Counted from the stretch's first letter, positions 45,449 to 54,828 are shown. The stretch is 64,000 nt of DNA from Pseudoalteromonas ulvae UL12 (GCF_014925405.1 NZ_AQHJ01000035.1:124001-188000); one strand, 5' to 3'. Notes: generated by a model not told the origin, from the letters alone. A program made the numbers and translations.

Positions 45449-47295
45449 GGTAAACTCCTAATTGGTGTGTAGAGTTTGACTGTCTCATGGCGGCCTTTGA
45501 CGCTGAATTCACCTTGATATTCAAATGTAAACTCGCTTTGGGCTAGCAGCATGATCGGCTCAGATACTAAAATCCGATTATGCTCTTTGGTGAGCCCTTC
45601 AATGCGACTTGCCAAATTGACGTTGTCACCAAGCACAGTATAGTCAACGCGCTGCTCAGTGCCGATAAAACCAACAATAGCATCACCACAATGAATGCCA
45701 ATGCCAATCTCAAGTTGTTGAAACGCAGCGGGTTGTGATGCTCGAAATGCCAATAAATTTCGCTCCATGGCTAAGGCGGTTCGAACGGCATGGATTGCAT
45801 GAAGAGGGTCGTCAATCGGCGCGCCCCAAAAGGCCATCACACAGTCACCTATAAATTTATCCAGAGTCCCGTGCTGATCAAAAATGACATCAACTTGAGA
45901 TTTAAAATACTGATTGAGTAAGTTTAATATGGTGTTGGCATCATGCATTTCCGATAACGTCGTAAAGTTACGAATATCTGAAAACAAAATACTGACCTGT
46001 TTTTTTTGATTGAGTTGTTCCACATTAAATTTACCCTCATCTAATAGTTGTTTCACCACATTAGGATCTAAAAAACGACCAAACAATTGCTGTGCTTTTG
46101 AACGGCTAAGGTATTCCATATAACCAAACACCATACAAAATAGGATCAAGGTCAATACTGTATTGGCCATCACAGTGCCAAAAGCCACATAAACACTGAG
46201 TTTGAGTAACCACAGTGAAGCATAAAAGCCTATCGTTAAAATCAGAAAAACCAATAAACAGGCGTGGACTATTTGTTGCGAATAGGCGGTATGATAAGCG
46301 TAAATGAGCGCTATCATGAAGATAACGCCGATACATAACGCGGCAATCCAATACACAGATATTGGCTGGTAATAATGTTGATGGCTGATATTGTCGAGCA
46401 CTGTCGCTAAAATATAAATACCCGGTAAGTTATCATTGACGGCGACATGACGGGCGTCGTACAAACCTGCCGAAGTGGTGCCAATGAGAATCGTTTTACC
46501 ACTAAATTGTTGTAAAAAAGCTTCATCTTGAGCAGAGATTGCTTGGTATACCGTACTGTAATGAAACGTTTTATAAGGAGTATCAGCAGCGCCTCGCCAT
46601 TGAAGTCGGAGGGTTTTTTCTGGTGGTAAGTCAATATTCAGATAGGTCAAGATGGCCGCTGGCAACGAGGTAACTTGCCAATGATCCAGCTGATGAAATA
46701 GTGCGTAATGACGCGCGACCCCATCCTTATCTTTCAATAAGTTGATTGCGCCTAAGCGCTGTTTATTAACGTTGAAATGACTAGGCCAAAGCAAAGTATG
46801 ATTGCTGGAGTCGGTCGATGGCAACGCTGAAAAAAGAGGCAAGTTGCTAGCAAGCTCGTGTAAAGGTTTATCCAAAGGGCTATGATTTTCAAGGGCTAAA
46901 ATGGGCAGAAATACATGTGGGCTTTGTTGTAATACCTCATAAAAGTATTGATCGTCGTCCGGGCGGTAAATATCAGGTTCAATAAATAAAATATCAAACG
47001 CTATGGCTTGAACCGAGTAGGGTTGCAGCCCTTCTATCAGTTCAGCATGAACACTTCGTGGCCAAACCCAGCGCCCAGCAATGGGGGTCATGGCGTTTAA
47101 ACTCATGTCATCAATCGCAATGACCACAATATTATCATCGCTTTTTAAATCTGCTTGGATCACTGAACTTTGCCAATCAAACAGCGCGTTATCGAGGGCA
47201 TTAAACCAATTAAAATACATGCTCAGTGAACTTAAGAGGCAAAGTGCTGCACTGAGACTAATAATAACAAGTTGTTTTTGCTGATGAGATTTCAT
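45445..47295 (-). CDS. CHASE2-domain class III adenylate/guanylate cyclase
   Basis: A 616-residue inner-membrane enzyme. TM1 (about 8-28), an extracytoplasmic CHASE2 sensor (about 30-315, VVVIAIDD-like IVVIAIDDMSLN and WVWPRSVHAELI), three TM helices (about 318-410) and a class III nucleotide cyclase domain (about 430-600). The cyclase has the metal Asp in LFSDIRNFT, DKFIGDCVMAFWG, and DYTVLGDNVNLASRIE with the transition-state Asn/Arg, so it should be active, probably making cAMP from ATP. It is the first gene of the operon with the SH3 protein and the M48 peptidase. The signal is unknown. Confidence 0.9.
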   Translation of the reverse strand: MKSHQQKQLVIISLSAALCLLSSLSMYFNWFNALDNALFDWQSSVIQADLKSDDNIVVIAIDDMSLNAMTPIAGRWVWPRSVHAELIEGLQPYSVQAIAFDILFIEPDIYRPDDDQYFYEVLQQSPHVFLPILALENHSPLDKPLHELASNLPLFSALPSTDSSNHTLLWPSHFNVNKQRLGAINLLKDKDGVARHYALFHQLDHWQVTSLPAAILTYLNIDLPPEKTLRLQWRGAADTPYKTFHYSTVYQAISAQDEAFLQQFSGKTILIGTTSAGLYDARHVAVNDNLPGIYILATVLDNISHQHYYQPISVYWIAALCIGVIFMIALIYAYHTAYSQQIVHACLLVFLILTIGFYASLWLLKLSVYVAFGTVMANTVLTLILFCMVFGYMEYLSRSKAQQLFGRFLDPNVVKQLLDEGKFNVEQLNQKKQVSILFSDIRNFTTLSEMHDANTILNLLNQYFKSQVDVIFDQHGTLDKFIGDCVMAFWGAPIDDPLHAIHAVRTALAMERNLLAFRASQPAAFQQLEIGIGIHCGDAIVGFIGTEQRVDYTVLGDNVNLASRIEGLTKEHNRILVSEPIMLLAQSEFTFEYQGEFSVKGRHETVKLYTPIRSLP

Positions 47296-47480
47296 GCTTA
47301 CTCGTGCGATTATTCTTGTAATTAAGTGTAGGCGGCACTTTTATAAAAAGCGTTTTTTCAACGCTGACATCCTTTTTACACTCTCTAACAATTACCTACA
47401 GATTACTGACAGTTTAAATCCTCAACCTTACTTACACTGCCTGCATTACATTACTTTTTACATAACTAGGGATGATGAAG

Positions 47481-48077
47481 ATGTTTAAAAGAGCGTTGAT
47501 TGGTGTGGCTATTTTGCTGCTTGGCACAAGCGCACATGCCAAAATGGATAACAAAACCCCACACAGTTTAGGCGGCTCGATTTCAGTGGGGGCTGCAGAG
47601 TTTAACGGATCAAAAAATGATGGTGACGGTGTAGTGGCTGTCTATGGTTTTTATCGATATCAATGGATGCCTGAACTGGCACTCGAAGCTGGGATAAAAA
47701 CAGGCATGGAAGCGGATGATTGGGAATGCGATCGGATCAATGATCACCGCTACGAATGCAATCAAAGCAATGACTTGTTGTTTAATTTAGATGCCAATCA
47801 GTTGGATTATCAAAACTATGCGCTTTCTGTGCGAGGTCAGTATCCGCTCACTGAGCGCAACAGTGTGTTTTTGCGCATAGGTGGACACTTTTATGATTAC
47901 GAGATTGCTAAATCTGGCACGAAAGTCGTGTCACAAGACGGTGTTGGTTTAATCTCACAAGTAGGCTGGCAATATCAGTGGGATTCGGGTGTTGCGCTAC
48001 AAGCCAGTTATGAATACACCGGCATGGGAGATTTAGAGACCTTTACGCTTTCATCAGGCATTGCGTATCGTTTCTAA
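47481..48077 (+). CDS. Outer-membrane beta-barrel protein (OmpA/OmpW-like porin)
   Basis: A 198-residue protein with signal peptide (about 1-20, ending TSAHAK) and an eight-stranded barrel look: alternating strands (ISVGAAEFNG, VVAVYGFYRYQW, LALEAGIK, YALSVRGQYPL, SVFLRIGGHFYDYEI, ISQVGWQYQWDSG) and a terminal aromatic F. A Cys pair (WECDRINDHRYEC) sits in one loop. I start at ATG 47481 with AGGGA eight bases before; in-frame ATGs at 47472 and 47475 are too close to the ribosome-binding site. Function unknown. Confidence 0.75.
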   Translation: MFKRALIGVAILLLGTSAHAKMDNKTPHSLGGSISVGAAEFNGSKNDGDGVVAVYGFYRYQWMPELALEAGIKTGMEADDWECDRINDHRYECNQSNDLLFNLDANQLDYQNYALSVRGQYPLTERNSVFLRIGGHFYDYEIAKSGTKVVSQDGVGLISQVGWQYQWDSGVALQASYEYTGMGDLETFTLSSGIAYRF

Positions 48078-48116
48078 GCACTGTTCAAAAGACGGTTTTA
48101 CTGAATTACAGATGAT

Positions 48117-48156
48117 AAGGTGAGGCGACATGGACGCATGACGTCTCACCTTTTTT
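48117..48156 (+). terminator. Terminator after the barrel gene
   Basis: Stem AAGGTGAGGCG / CGTCTCACCTT (one G-U pair), 14-base loop, then TTTTTT. Confidence 0.75.
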
Positions 48157-48291
48157 GTTCATTATTTACGAATAAGTTTGTTCTAGCGCAATAAAAACGT
48201 CGTGATTGTCTTTTACACTGGCGCCATTCTTAGTCTGCAATGCCACAGCATTCAGGTTAATCCTCTATTGAATTTTTAAAGGAATAAGTAA

Positions 48292-49359
48292 ATGGCCTCT
48301 CAAAGTCAGCATCGTGTTTATATCCCAAGCAACGCGCGTTCTAATCAATACATTTTGGCTGAGTTTCGCCTTGATGAACTGTTTCATAGCCATTTTTCAA
48401 GCCCAACAGAGGCATATCAAAAAATTTCTGACACATTGTTTACCTTGTGTGAAGAAAACTCACTCCACAATGTCCATGTCTTAGCTAACGATAAACTGCC
48501 GATTGTCCGTTTTAATGAAGAGTCTTACTGTTTACAAACTAAAAAGCAGGTGTTGTTTTTTTATAACCCGAAACATCATGAGTCACATACTTGTTTATCA
48601 GAGCCTGGGCATCAAGCGCGCAAAATTCGCATTGTATTTTTAGCAACGGGTGATGAACTTCGCGCACATGCCGCTGATTTTCATCGCAGGGTCACGAAAG
48701 TGATCGGCTTGTTTAAAGCCTATCTCGCGCATTGTCCAACGGTGATCAAAATTCGCGATCATCAGCATTTAACTTATGATTTATTTGCCAATGCAAAAGG
48801 TAACAAAGAAAGCTACGGCTACAAACTACGTAGTTTAGCGCCACGTTATCAAGCCAGAGCATGTGACTTACCCAGTACTCATAGCGAAATGACGTATGTC
48901 ACTGTTGGGATCCCACTCACCCGCAATATTAAAACAAGATTTTTAAAAGAGTCAGATACCGGGTACGCAAAATTATACCGTTATATCGAAGATTCATTTT
49001 TAACTGCTTGCGGTGCAAAAAACCTTAGCCGCATTGCGATGGTGGCCAATGACCATATTCCATTGGTCAGAAACAGTCAGGTTGACCGCAATGATCAAAA
49101 TAGTGAATTGCAAAAAATTAGTTTTGACCCAGCCAACCATGACAGCCAGTATTTTGGTTATTGGCATGAAGATAAACTAGTCCAGACCATTTATTTTATT
49201 ATTGCCGCAGGGGATGAAGATAAAAATGATATCGGCTATGGCAAGTTTATGAATAGCGTCGAGGGGGCGCTGCGCGGACTGGCCGATAAACTTGAAATCC
49301 CAGCCACGCAACAAAATGTCACCGTGCGTTTTTACCAACATGTGAGTTATCACGCGTAA
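48292..49359 (+). CDS. Internally duplicated protein of unknown function (DUF3083-like?)
   Basis: A 355-residue cytoplasmic protein without signal or TM. Two halves are recognisably homologous: VHVLANDKLPIVR near residue 65 against AMVANDHIPLVR near 250, FYNPKHHES against FDPANHDS, and IVFLATGDE against IYFIIAAGDE. Each then ends in a helix and a strand (KIRDHQHLTYD; TVRFYQHVSYHA). I think it may belong to DUF3083, found in Alteromonadales, but cannot check. AAGGA precedes the ATG. It is next to sodA in convergent orientation, without an evident partner. Confidence 0.7.
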   Translation: MASQSQHRVYIPSNARSNQYILAEFRLDELFHSHFSSPTEAYQKISDTLFTLCEENSLHNVHVLANDKLPIVRFNEESYCLQTKKQVLFFYNPKHHESHTCLSEPGHQARKIRIVFLATGDELRAHAADFHRRVTKVIGLFKAYLAHCPTVIKIRDHQHLTYDLFANAKGNKESYGYKLRSLAPRYQARACDLPSTHSEMTYVTVGIPLTRNIKTRFLKESDTGYAKLYRYIEDSFLTACGAKNLSRIAMVANDHIPLVRNSQVDRNDQNSELQKISFDPANHDSQYFGYWHEDKLVQTIYFIIAAGDEDKNDIGYGKFMNSVEGALRGLADKLEIPATQQNVTVRFYQHVSYHA

Positions 49360-49377
49360 CATTTCAATACCATCAAT

Positions 49378-49410
49378 AAAAAAAACAGGCAGTCAAAGTA
49401 CTGCCTGTTT
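49378..49410. terminator. Bidirectional terminator between unknown gene and sodA
   Basis: A perfect 11-bp stem AAACAGGCAGT / ACTGCCTGTTT with loop CAAAGT. On the minus strand the stem runs into eight T, so it ends sodA transcription; on the plus strand TGTTTG is weak. Confidence 0.8.
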
Positions 49411-49452
49411 GCTTCTGGTTCAAGGGTAAACCAAACAGTTCGGGTTGATTGC

Positions 49453-50067
49453 TTATGCGGCAATCGCATCTTGATAACGACGATTGACTTCTTGCCAATC
49501 AATCACGTTATAAAAGGCATTAATATATTCAGGTCGGCGGTTTTGGTATTGTAAATAGTAAGCATGTTCCCACACATCCAAGGCTAAAATAGGTGTATTG
49601 CCATGCATAAGCGGACTGTCTTGGTTGAGTGAACTTTCAACCACTAAGGTTTTTTGTGGTGTGACCGATAACCATGCCCAGCCACTGCCAAAACGTTTAA
49701 GCGCTGCAGCTGTAAATGCTTCTTTAAAGCTGCTAAACCCACCTAATTCTTTATCGATGGCGATCGCAATGTCATCCATCGGGATCCCACCCCCTTGAGG
49801 TGACATAATTTGCCAAAATAAACTGTGATTGGCATGACCACCACCGTGATCGCGGACCACAGGTTTTAGTTGATCGGGTACTGAGGCAAAGTTAAGTAAA
49901 ATGGTCTCGATTTTTTGCGTTTCATACTCAGTGCCAGCCAACGCCGCATTGATATTATTCACATAGGTGTTGTGATGCAGCGTATGGTGAATTTCCATGG
50001 TGCGGGCGTCAATATGGGGTTCGAGAGCATCGTACTGATACGTTAATGTGGGGAGTTGGTAAGCCAT
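49453..50067 (-). CDS. sodA: Superoxide dismutase, Mn type
   Basis: A 204-residue enzyme of the Fe/Mn superoxide dismutase family, which turns superoxide into oxygen and peroxide in the cytoplasm. Metal ligands are His27 (MEIHHTLHH), His81 ([10 protein letters not shown]), Asp164 and His168 ([19 protein letters not shown]). GGGH with Gly77 and Gln149 in NQDSPLM mark the Mn-type (SodA) rather than the Fe-type. It starts 11 bp after the upstream small gene, so the two form an operon behind a Fur-box-like site; the Fe-to-Mn logic matches E. coli and Pseudomonas, where sodA is Fur-repressed. Confidence 0.95.
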   Translation of the reverse strand: MAYQLPTLTYQYDALEPHIDARTMEIHHTLHHNTYVNNINAALAGTEYETQKIETILLNFASVPDQLKPVVRDHGGGHANHSLFWQIMSPQGGGIPMDDIAIAIDKELGGFSSFKEAFTAAALKRFGSGWAWLSVTPQKTLVVESSLNQDSPLMHGNTPILALDVWEHAYYLQYQNRRPEYINAFYNVIDWQEVNRRYQDAIAA

Positions 50068-50078
50068 AATCGTCCTTT

Positions 50079-50549
50079 TTAATGTAAAACGGTGTGCATG
50101 TTAGGCGCAGGGAATGAAGACGCTTTTGCTTGATTACCGCCGTGCAAGAGCCATTGCTGATAACAGCGACGACTCTGACGCCTTGCAATTTCAGCAATAT
50201 CAGTATTGCGGTGCAGTGTGAGGCGCATCATCGCTTCATACGCGTGATAAAGTTGCTGGATACTGTGTTCGGTGTTTTTTTGGGCATTGAGGCAATCGGC
50301 AATGTTATGCATGGTGACAACCCAAGCCGCCGCGCAATGGGCAAAGGTATCAATGCTCGATTCATCTAATGGTTGGCTCAGTAGCATGCTCATTTGATTG
50401 GCGCTGGCCAATTCTGCACTTTGATAGGTCGCCAATGCTTGCTCGTAGTGCTGTTCAATAAAGGCTCTATTGGCTGTTTGCATTAATTGCTGCCAATCAA
50501 GTAAACGTTGCTGATGTGCTTGCAGTTGTGTTGATAACTGGGATTGCAT
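50079..50549 (-). CDS. Alpha-helical protein upstream of sodA (orfX-like)
   Basis: A 156-residue, mostly helical protein without signal or TM, Gln/Ala-rich at the start and with a Cys/His-rich middle ([21 protein letters not shown] in two pieces). No named domain. Pseudomonas aeruginosa has an orfX in its Fur-controlled fagA-fumC-orfX-sodA operon, and this gene occupies the same position, so I suggest the same type. The start is ATG at 50549 with GGAG five bases upstream; a GTG at 50555 sits over the ribosome-binding site. Function unknown. Confidence 0.65.
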   Translation of the reverse strand: MQSQLSTQLQAHQQRLLDWQQLMQTANRAFIEQHYEQALATYQSAELASANQMSMLLSQPLDESSIDTFAHCAAAWVVTMHNIADCLNAQKNTEHSIQQLYHAYEAMMRLTLHRNTDIAEIARRQSRRCYQQWLLHGGNQAKASSFPAPNMHTVLH

Positions 50550-50562
50550 AACCACTCCATTT

Positions 50563-50581
50563 GATAATGATTCTCAATTGC
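50563..50581 (-). promoter_or_regulatory. Fur-box-like site upstream of sodA operon
   Basis: GATAATGATTCTCAATTGC matches the 19-bp Fur consensus at about 14 positions, all nine of the left half among them. It lies 14 bases before the first gene. Fur control fits a Mn-SOD induced by iron lack. Confidence 0.65.
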
Positions 50582-50659
50582 GTAGACAATACCTTACTTT
50601 AATCTAAATGAGAACCATTTTCTTTTGTGGCGGGTGTTTTTATTTGCTAAGTAATTAGC

Positions 50660-50693
50660 CGCGCCCTTTTTTACTCCTGAACAGCAGGGCGCG
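50660..50693 (-). terminator. Hairpin downstream of phosphatase gene
   Basis: Perfect 8-bp stem CGCGCCCT / AGGGCGCG with an 18-base loop, just past the stop of the phosphatase gene. There is no T tract after the stem on the minus strand, so it is a weak candidate terminator. Confidence 0.35.
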
Positions 50694-50700
50694 AGCGTCA

Positions 50701-51999
50701 TTATAATGAGCGGTGTGAAAATCGAAAACTAGGTTCATTAACCAACGCACCCGAGCCATCTCTGGGGGTCGAGTAAAAATGAACCACTAATTCATCCGCT
50801 TGATTATCAATTTCAATATGGGCAAATCCCCATGTGAAGCTTTTTGACCAGAGCAGTTCATATTGAGGGTAACGCTTGGCTTGTTGCTCTGCAAAAGGAG
50901 TGTGTTTACCGCGCATTTTGGCGGCCGCGCCGCTGATAATGAGTGGCAATTTAGGGCGTGTTATCTGCGGTGTGGCCACTGAGCAGTCATCGGTTAAAAG
51001 TTCTAAATCATGCTCATGGCCAGCAATATAGGCATCTGCGTACTGGCATAAACTAGGTAAAAGAAGCTTTTTGAGCACGTGGGCTTCGGCGTATTTGGTA
51101 CCACCAATGGACCATAAAACATGATGGCCATAGACGATTTTCCATTTGGCGGTCGAGGTTTTAAGCCCCTCTTTGAGCCAGTTGAGCTGTTGGAGATCTT
51201 CACCATGATGCGGGACTTCATGTCTTTTATGTTGCTCTAATTGCGCTGAATCATTGGCCAGCGCATCGACTAAGTTTTGCTCACTGCCATCAGGCAATAA
51301 AGGTAACTCATAAAAATGCTGACCCGATAACAGTAAATTTGTATCCAACACAAAAAACTCAACATCGTTGCCCGGCTCACCTTGGTGATAGCGGTAATAA
51401 CCGCGGTCTTCGAGATGAAAATTAGGCTGTTGCTGCATCCAACTGATTTGCTTTGCGACCCCGGTACGAGATGATTTCCAGTCATGATTGCCAAGCGCGG
51501 AATACACAGTTAACTCAGGGTGCTCGTCAAATAACGGTTGTAGTGGCGCTAAGATCAGATCATTCATGCGTTGGGTATCATCTTTACCATCGTTGGCATC
51601 GGCTCCATCGGGGTAAATGTTATCGCCAAGTTGAATGGCAAAATCACAGCTTTTTTGGCGACATAATTGTGTCATCGCGAGCCCCACAGCTTGGGCTCCA
51701 CCTTGCTCAGTTGTAATGTCTGTGCCGGGGTAGACGTACAAAGGGGCGTGATCAAATTCGGCAATAGGGCGATGATCCTCGAGCCAATCTTGTTTTTCTT
51801 TTTCAATAAACGCGTCCCGCGATAGAGGATGATCAATATGCTTCTTTTTAGGGTAGTCGACATGATAACCCCCATCACCAAAGGCTAAAAACCCCAAATT
51901 GGCCGAGTGCTCGCGAGGCGTCTGGGGACTTTTGCCACTGCATGCCACTAACGCCAGCGTAGCAGCGCACAAAGAGACGGTTAAATACGTGTGATTCAT
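50701..51999 (-). CDS. Calcineurin-type metallophosphatase lipoprotein (purple acid phosphatase-like)
   Basis: A 432-residue lipoprotein (lipobox ending LVAC, Cys20). It has the two-metal phosphatase motifs: FGDGG (about 45), QLGDNIY (about 145), ALGNHDW (about 190), VYGHH (about 315) and AGHEHDLELL (about 353). The spacing and the GDNIYPDG form recall tartrate-resistant/purple acid phosphatases, which release phosphate from organic esters in the periplasm or outside. I start at ATG 51999; a TTG at 52014 is in frame but within an inverted repeat. It lies 39 bp behind the TonB receptor gene, co-transcribed, so the receptor may take up a product or substrate of the enzyme. Confidence 0.85.
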   Translation of the reverse strand: MNHTYLTVSLCAATLALVACSGKSPQTPREHSANLGFLAFGDGGYHVDYPKKKHIDHPLSRDAFIEKEKQDWLEDHRPIAEFDHAPLYVYPGTDITTEQGGAQAVGLAMTQLCRQKSCDFAIQLGDNIYPDGADANDGKDDTQRMNDLILAPLQPLFDEHPELTVYSALGNHDWKSSRTGVAKQISWMQQQPNFHLEDRGYYRYHQGEPGNDVEFFVLDTNLLLSGQHFYELPLLPDGSEQNLVDALANDSAQLEQHKRHEVPHHGEDLQQLNWLKEGLKTSTAKWKIVYGHHVLWSIGGTKYAEAHVLKKLLLPSLCQYADAYIAGHEHDLELLTDDCSVATPQITRPKLPLIISGAAAKMRGKHTPFAEQQAKRYPQYELLWSKSFTWGFAHIEIDNQADELVVHFYSTPRDGSGALVNEPSFRFSHRSL

Positions 52000-52005
52000 A
52001 CTATT

Positions 52006-52030
52006 GCCTAGCAACTTAACGTTGCTAGGC
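52006..52030 (-). promoter_or_regulatory. Intercistronic hairpin before phosphatase gene
   Basis: A perfect 10-bp inverted repeat GCCTAGCAAC-TTAAC-GTTGCTAGGC between the receptor stop (52039) and the phosphatase start (51999). It includes the only likely ribosome-binding site (TAGGC) of the phosphatase, so it may sequester it, or stabilise the upstream mRNA. No T tract. Confidence 0.55.
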
Positions 52031-52038
52031 CCTACAAA

Positions 52039-54828
52039 TTAAAGAGAATTAAAAGTAAAACCTAACTCAAACGAGCGGCCATAACGTTCGTATTGATAGT
52101 TATAACTGCCGGCTTCGTGATACAAATAAAAGGGCTCGTCAGAGAGGTTAATACCATTGAAATAAACATGCGTTTGTTCGTTGAGGTAATATTTGGCGCT
52201 AAAATCAACTTGAGTATGACTGGCTTGCATCACACGGCGGTCATTTTCTTCAAATTGAAAGCTTTCGCTTTGATACGTTGCGCTGAGGCGTGCACTGATC
52301 TGCGAATTTTCATATCCAAGCATCAAATTGGCCACGGTATCAGATTGATTCGGTAAGGCATCATCCGCCTCAATAAAGGTGGCGTTAGAGGCAAACAACC
52401 ACCCAGAATCAAACTGTTTATTCCACGCCAGTTCAATACCCGTTAACGATGCAGCCCCGCCATTGACCGCTTGGATCACTTGCTTAAACCCATCCCACTG
52501 GCCGTGGTCTTGAACTTCTTGCTGACTAATAAAGTTATCAATGTCTTTATAAAAGATCCCAGCAGAGAGCACGCCCACTCGGGTAGGATAATATTCAAGT
52601 GCTAAATCTAAATTGTTTGATTTATACGGATCTAAATTTGGGTTACCGACTTCGGCTTTACGCTCAGTGCTGATTTGGTCGTCATCAAGGGTGGTTTCAC
52701 TTTCGATCAGTTGAAAGGCTGCAGAATCAGAAAAGCTTGGTCTGGCAATGGTTTGTGTAGCAGCAAAGCGACTAATTAGCTTTTCAGAGTACTGATAGCG
52801 GACATTAATGCTCGGCAACCAATGATCATACTCTTTACTTTGTTGCCAAGGAGTGATGCTTACTTGCTCCGAGTCTGTGGTGTCATCCACTATCAATTCG
52901 ACTTTATGGCCTTGGGTGGTAAAGTCAGTGCCTTCAAAACGAACGCCAGCAATCACATCGAGCTGGTCAAAATCAAAATTAAACATGGCATAAGCGGCCA
53001 AGATATCTTCATCGGACTGAAAACTTTGTCCTTGGCTTTCAATGTCAGATTCATTTTGATTGATTGCAAAGCTTGCTTGATTGGTGCGAAAAAACTGCTG
53101 CAAACCCGCACGATCAAGCCCTGGGCCAAATTGACCTAATGTATAATCTGGCGCGGCGGTGGCAAAACGTGATGCCATGACGTCGTCAAACCCGCCATCA
53201 AAAATTTGCGCCTTCACCGCATTGGTTTTTTCTCGGCTAGCGTATTTAGCGCCAAATTTAAACTGGCTATTGTAACCGTACCAAACAAAGTCTTTGCTTA
53301 AATCAAACTGCGCGCTCAATGATTCATCTTGGGCGATGTTATTGGCGGTGGCTATTTCGTCTAATTCAAAGTGAGTGAGATCGTGCGCCGCAGCCGATTG
53401 AGTTAACTGTGGCACTTGACCTGCTTGGTAACCGAGCTCCAGTCCTTTGGCTGCAAAACTGACGTCTAAGCGACCGAGTTCTTTTTCGTTCGATTTAGAA
53501 TAGCCGAGATTGTATTCTAAAAACCAATCACTGAATTGCTGCTGTGCACCGGCGACCACAGACAAAATTTGCTGCACTTCGTGACGATCTTTAGTGTCTC
53601 GATCCATGTTGGCATCACTAAACTGCGCTGATGTAGCGGTGAGTGTGTCTGTGTGGATCTGCCCTTTTGCAAATTTATATTCGTTGCGTAAGCGCATCTC
53701 ATCATCAGAAAAATCGCTCCACAGAGTACGCAGGTAGAACTTATCGTGATTATTGGCGTGCAAGTCTAAATTTAACGCAGCACCGAGGCGCTCTCGGGTA
53801 ATCAAATAATGGCGTTGCTCAATTTCTTCGGCGCCAAAATAGTCAATATCGTCACCTGATTGGCTGTCTTGGGCTTCAAAATCGCCCCATCCACCGTCTG
53901 TTTCGATGTTTAGCGAACCAAAATCACGTTTAAACCATGAAACAGCAGTCGCCAAACCTAAGGTGTAATGATTATTGAGTTCGTAGACATCACTAAAGCT
54001 GCCTGATAATTTTGGGCTTGAGGCTGAGACAAGTTGATTGTACGCGCCTTGGGCCGTTAAGCTGAAGCTTTGCCCTTGGCGGTCAAAGGCTGAAAGGCTT
54101 TTGACATCAATTGAGCCGCCCACAGCACTGGCATCCATATCTGGGGTGACCGTTTTGCTGACTTCTAAACTTTGGATTAACTCACTGGGGATGACGTCCA
54201 TCGCAACACTGCGCACTCCGGCCTCAGGAGAGGGGACATTCACACCATTAATACTGACGTTGTTTAAGTTCGGGTCGATACCTCGAATACCAACAAAACG
54301 GCCTTCACCTTGGTCGCGGGCAATAAAAATCCCTGGTAAATGTTGTAATGCTTCAGCGGCATTTTGATCGGGTAATTGGCCAATACTGTCGCTACTGACG
54401 ATAGTCTTGATAGTGGCGGCATTTTTTTGTCGGTTGAGTGCGCCCATTTGCCCAGCACGTTGCCCTAAAACTAAGATGTCATCTATGGTCTTGGTTTTAC
54501 TGACCAATTGGATCCGTTGCTCAGTGATGTGATCATCGACAATCTCAACAATCTGCTCAATTGGCGCAGCACCTAAATAGGTCACTTGTAAGGTATAGGT
54601 GCCAGCAGGTAGCTGATTAAACCGAAACGAGCCATCACGTTGACTCACCGTTGTTTTGCGAAGTTCGACTAGTTCTATTTTTGCACCTTCAAAATGTGCC
54701 TTTTGCTGCGCGTCACTGACTGTGCCCGTTAATGTATTGGCCATTAAGGTCGGGGTCATGAATAAGCTGGCCACCGCGATTGCGATTGGCGTTTTTTTTC
54801 GTGGATTTGCGGGGATCAAAACCTTCAT
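52039..54828 (-). CDS. TonB-dependent receptor with CarboxypepD_reg-like N-terminus
   Basis: A 929-residue outer-membrane receptor. After the signal peptide comes a carboxypeptidase-regulatory-like beta domain (about 31-115, TLTGTVSDAQQK, DGSFRFNQLPAGTYTLQVTY), then a plug (about 130-260, IFIARDQGEGRFVGIRGIDP) and a long barrel ending LGFTFNSL. This architecture is common in Xanthomonas and Alteromonadales receptors for carbohydrates or other organics. It is operonic with a phosphatase lipoprotein, so a phosphorylated or complex substrate is a fair guess. No Fur box is seen. Confidence 0.88.
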   Translation of the reverse strand: MKVLIPANPRKKTPIAIAVASLFMTPTLMANTLTGTVSDAQQKAHFEGAKIELVELRKTTVSQRDGSFRFNQLPAGTYTLQVTYLGAAPIEQIVEIVDDHITEQRIQLVSKTKTIDDILVLGQRAGQMGALNRQKNAATIKTIVSSDSIGQLPDQNAAEALQHLPGIFIARDQGEGRFVGIRGIDPNLNNVSINGVNVPSPEAGVRSVAMDVIPSELIQSLEVSKTVTPDMDASAVGGSIDVKSLSAFDRQGQSFSLTAQGAYNQLVSASSPKLSGSFSDVYELNNHYTLGLATAVSWFKRDFGSLNIETDGGWGDFEAQDSQSGDDIDYFGAEEIEQRHYLITRERLGAALNLDLHANNHDKFYLRTLWSDFSDDEMRLRNEYKFAKGQIHTDTLTATSAQFSDANMDRDTKDRHEVQQILSVVAGAQQQFSDWFLEYNLGYSKSNEKELGRLDVSFAAKGLELGYQAGQVPQLTQSAAAHDLTHFELDEIATANNIAQDESLSAQFDLSKDFVWYGYNSQFKFGAKYASREKTNAVKAQIFDGGFDDVMASRFATAAPDYTLGQFGPGLDRAGLQQFFRTNQASFAINQNESDIESQGQSFQSDEDILAAYAMFNFDFDQLDVIAGVRFEGTDFTTQGHKVELIVDDTTDSEQVSITPWQQSKEYDHWLPSINVRYQYSEKLISRFAATQTIARPSFSDSAAFQLIESETTLDDDQISTERKAEVGNPNLDPYKSNNLDLALEYYPTRVGVLSAGIFYKDIDNFISQQEVQDHGQWDGFKQVIQAVNGGAASLTGIELAWNKQFDSGWLFASNATFIEADDALPNQSDTVANLMLGYENSQISARLSATYQSESFQFEENDRRVMQASHTQVDFSAKYYLNEQTHVYFNGINLSDEPFYLYHEAGSYNYQYERYGRSFELGFTFNSL

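Noticed and set aside
52006..52030. Rho-independent terminator between receptor and phosphatase
   Set aside because: Perfect stem, but the sequence after it on the minus strand is AATAGTATG, not a T tract, and it lies inside an operon.
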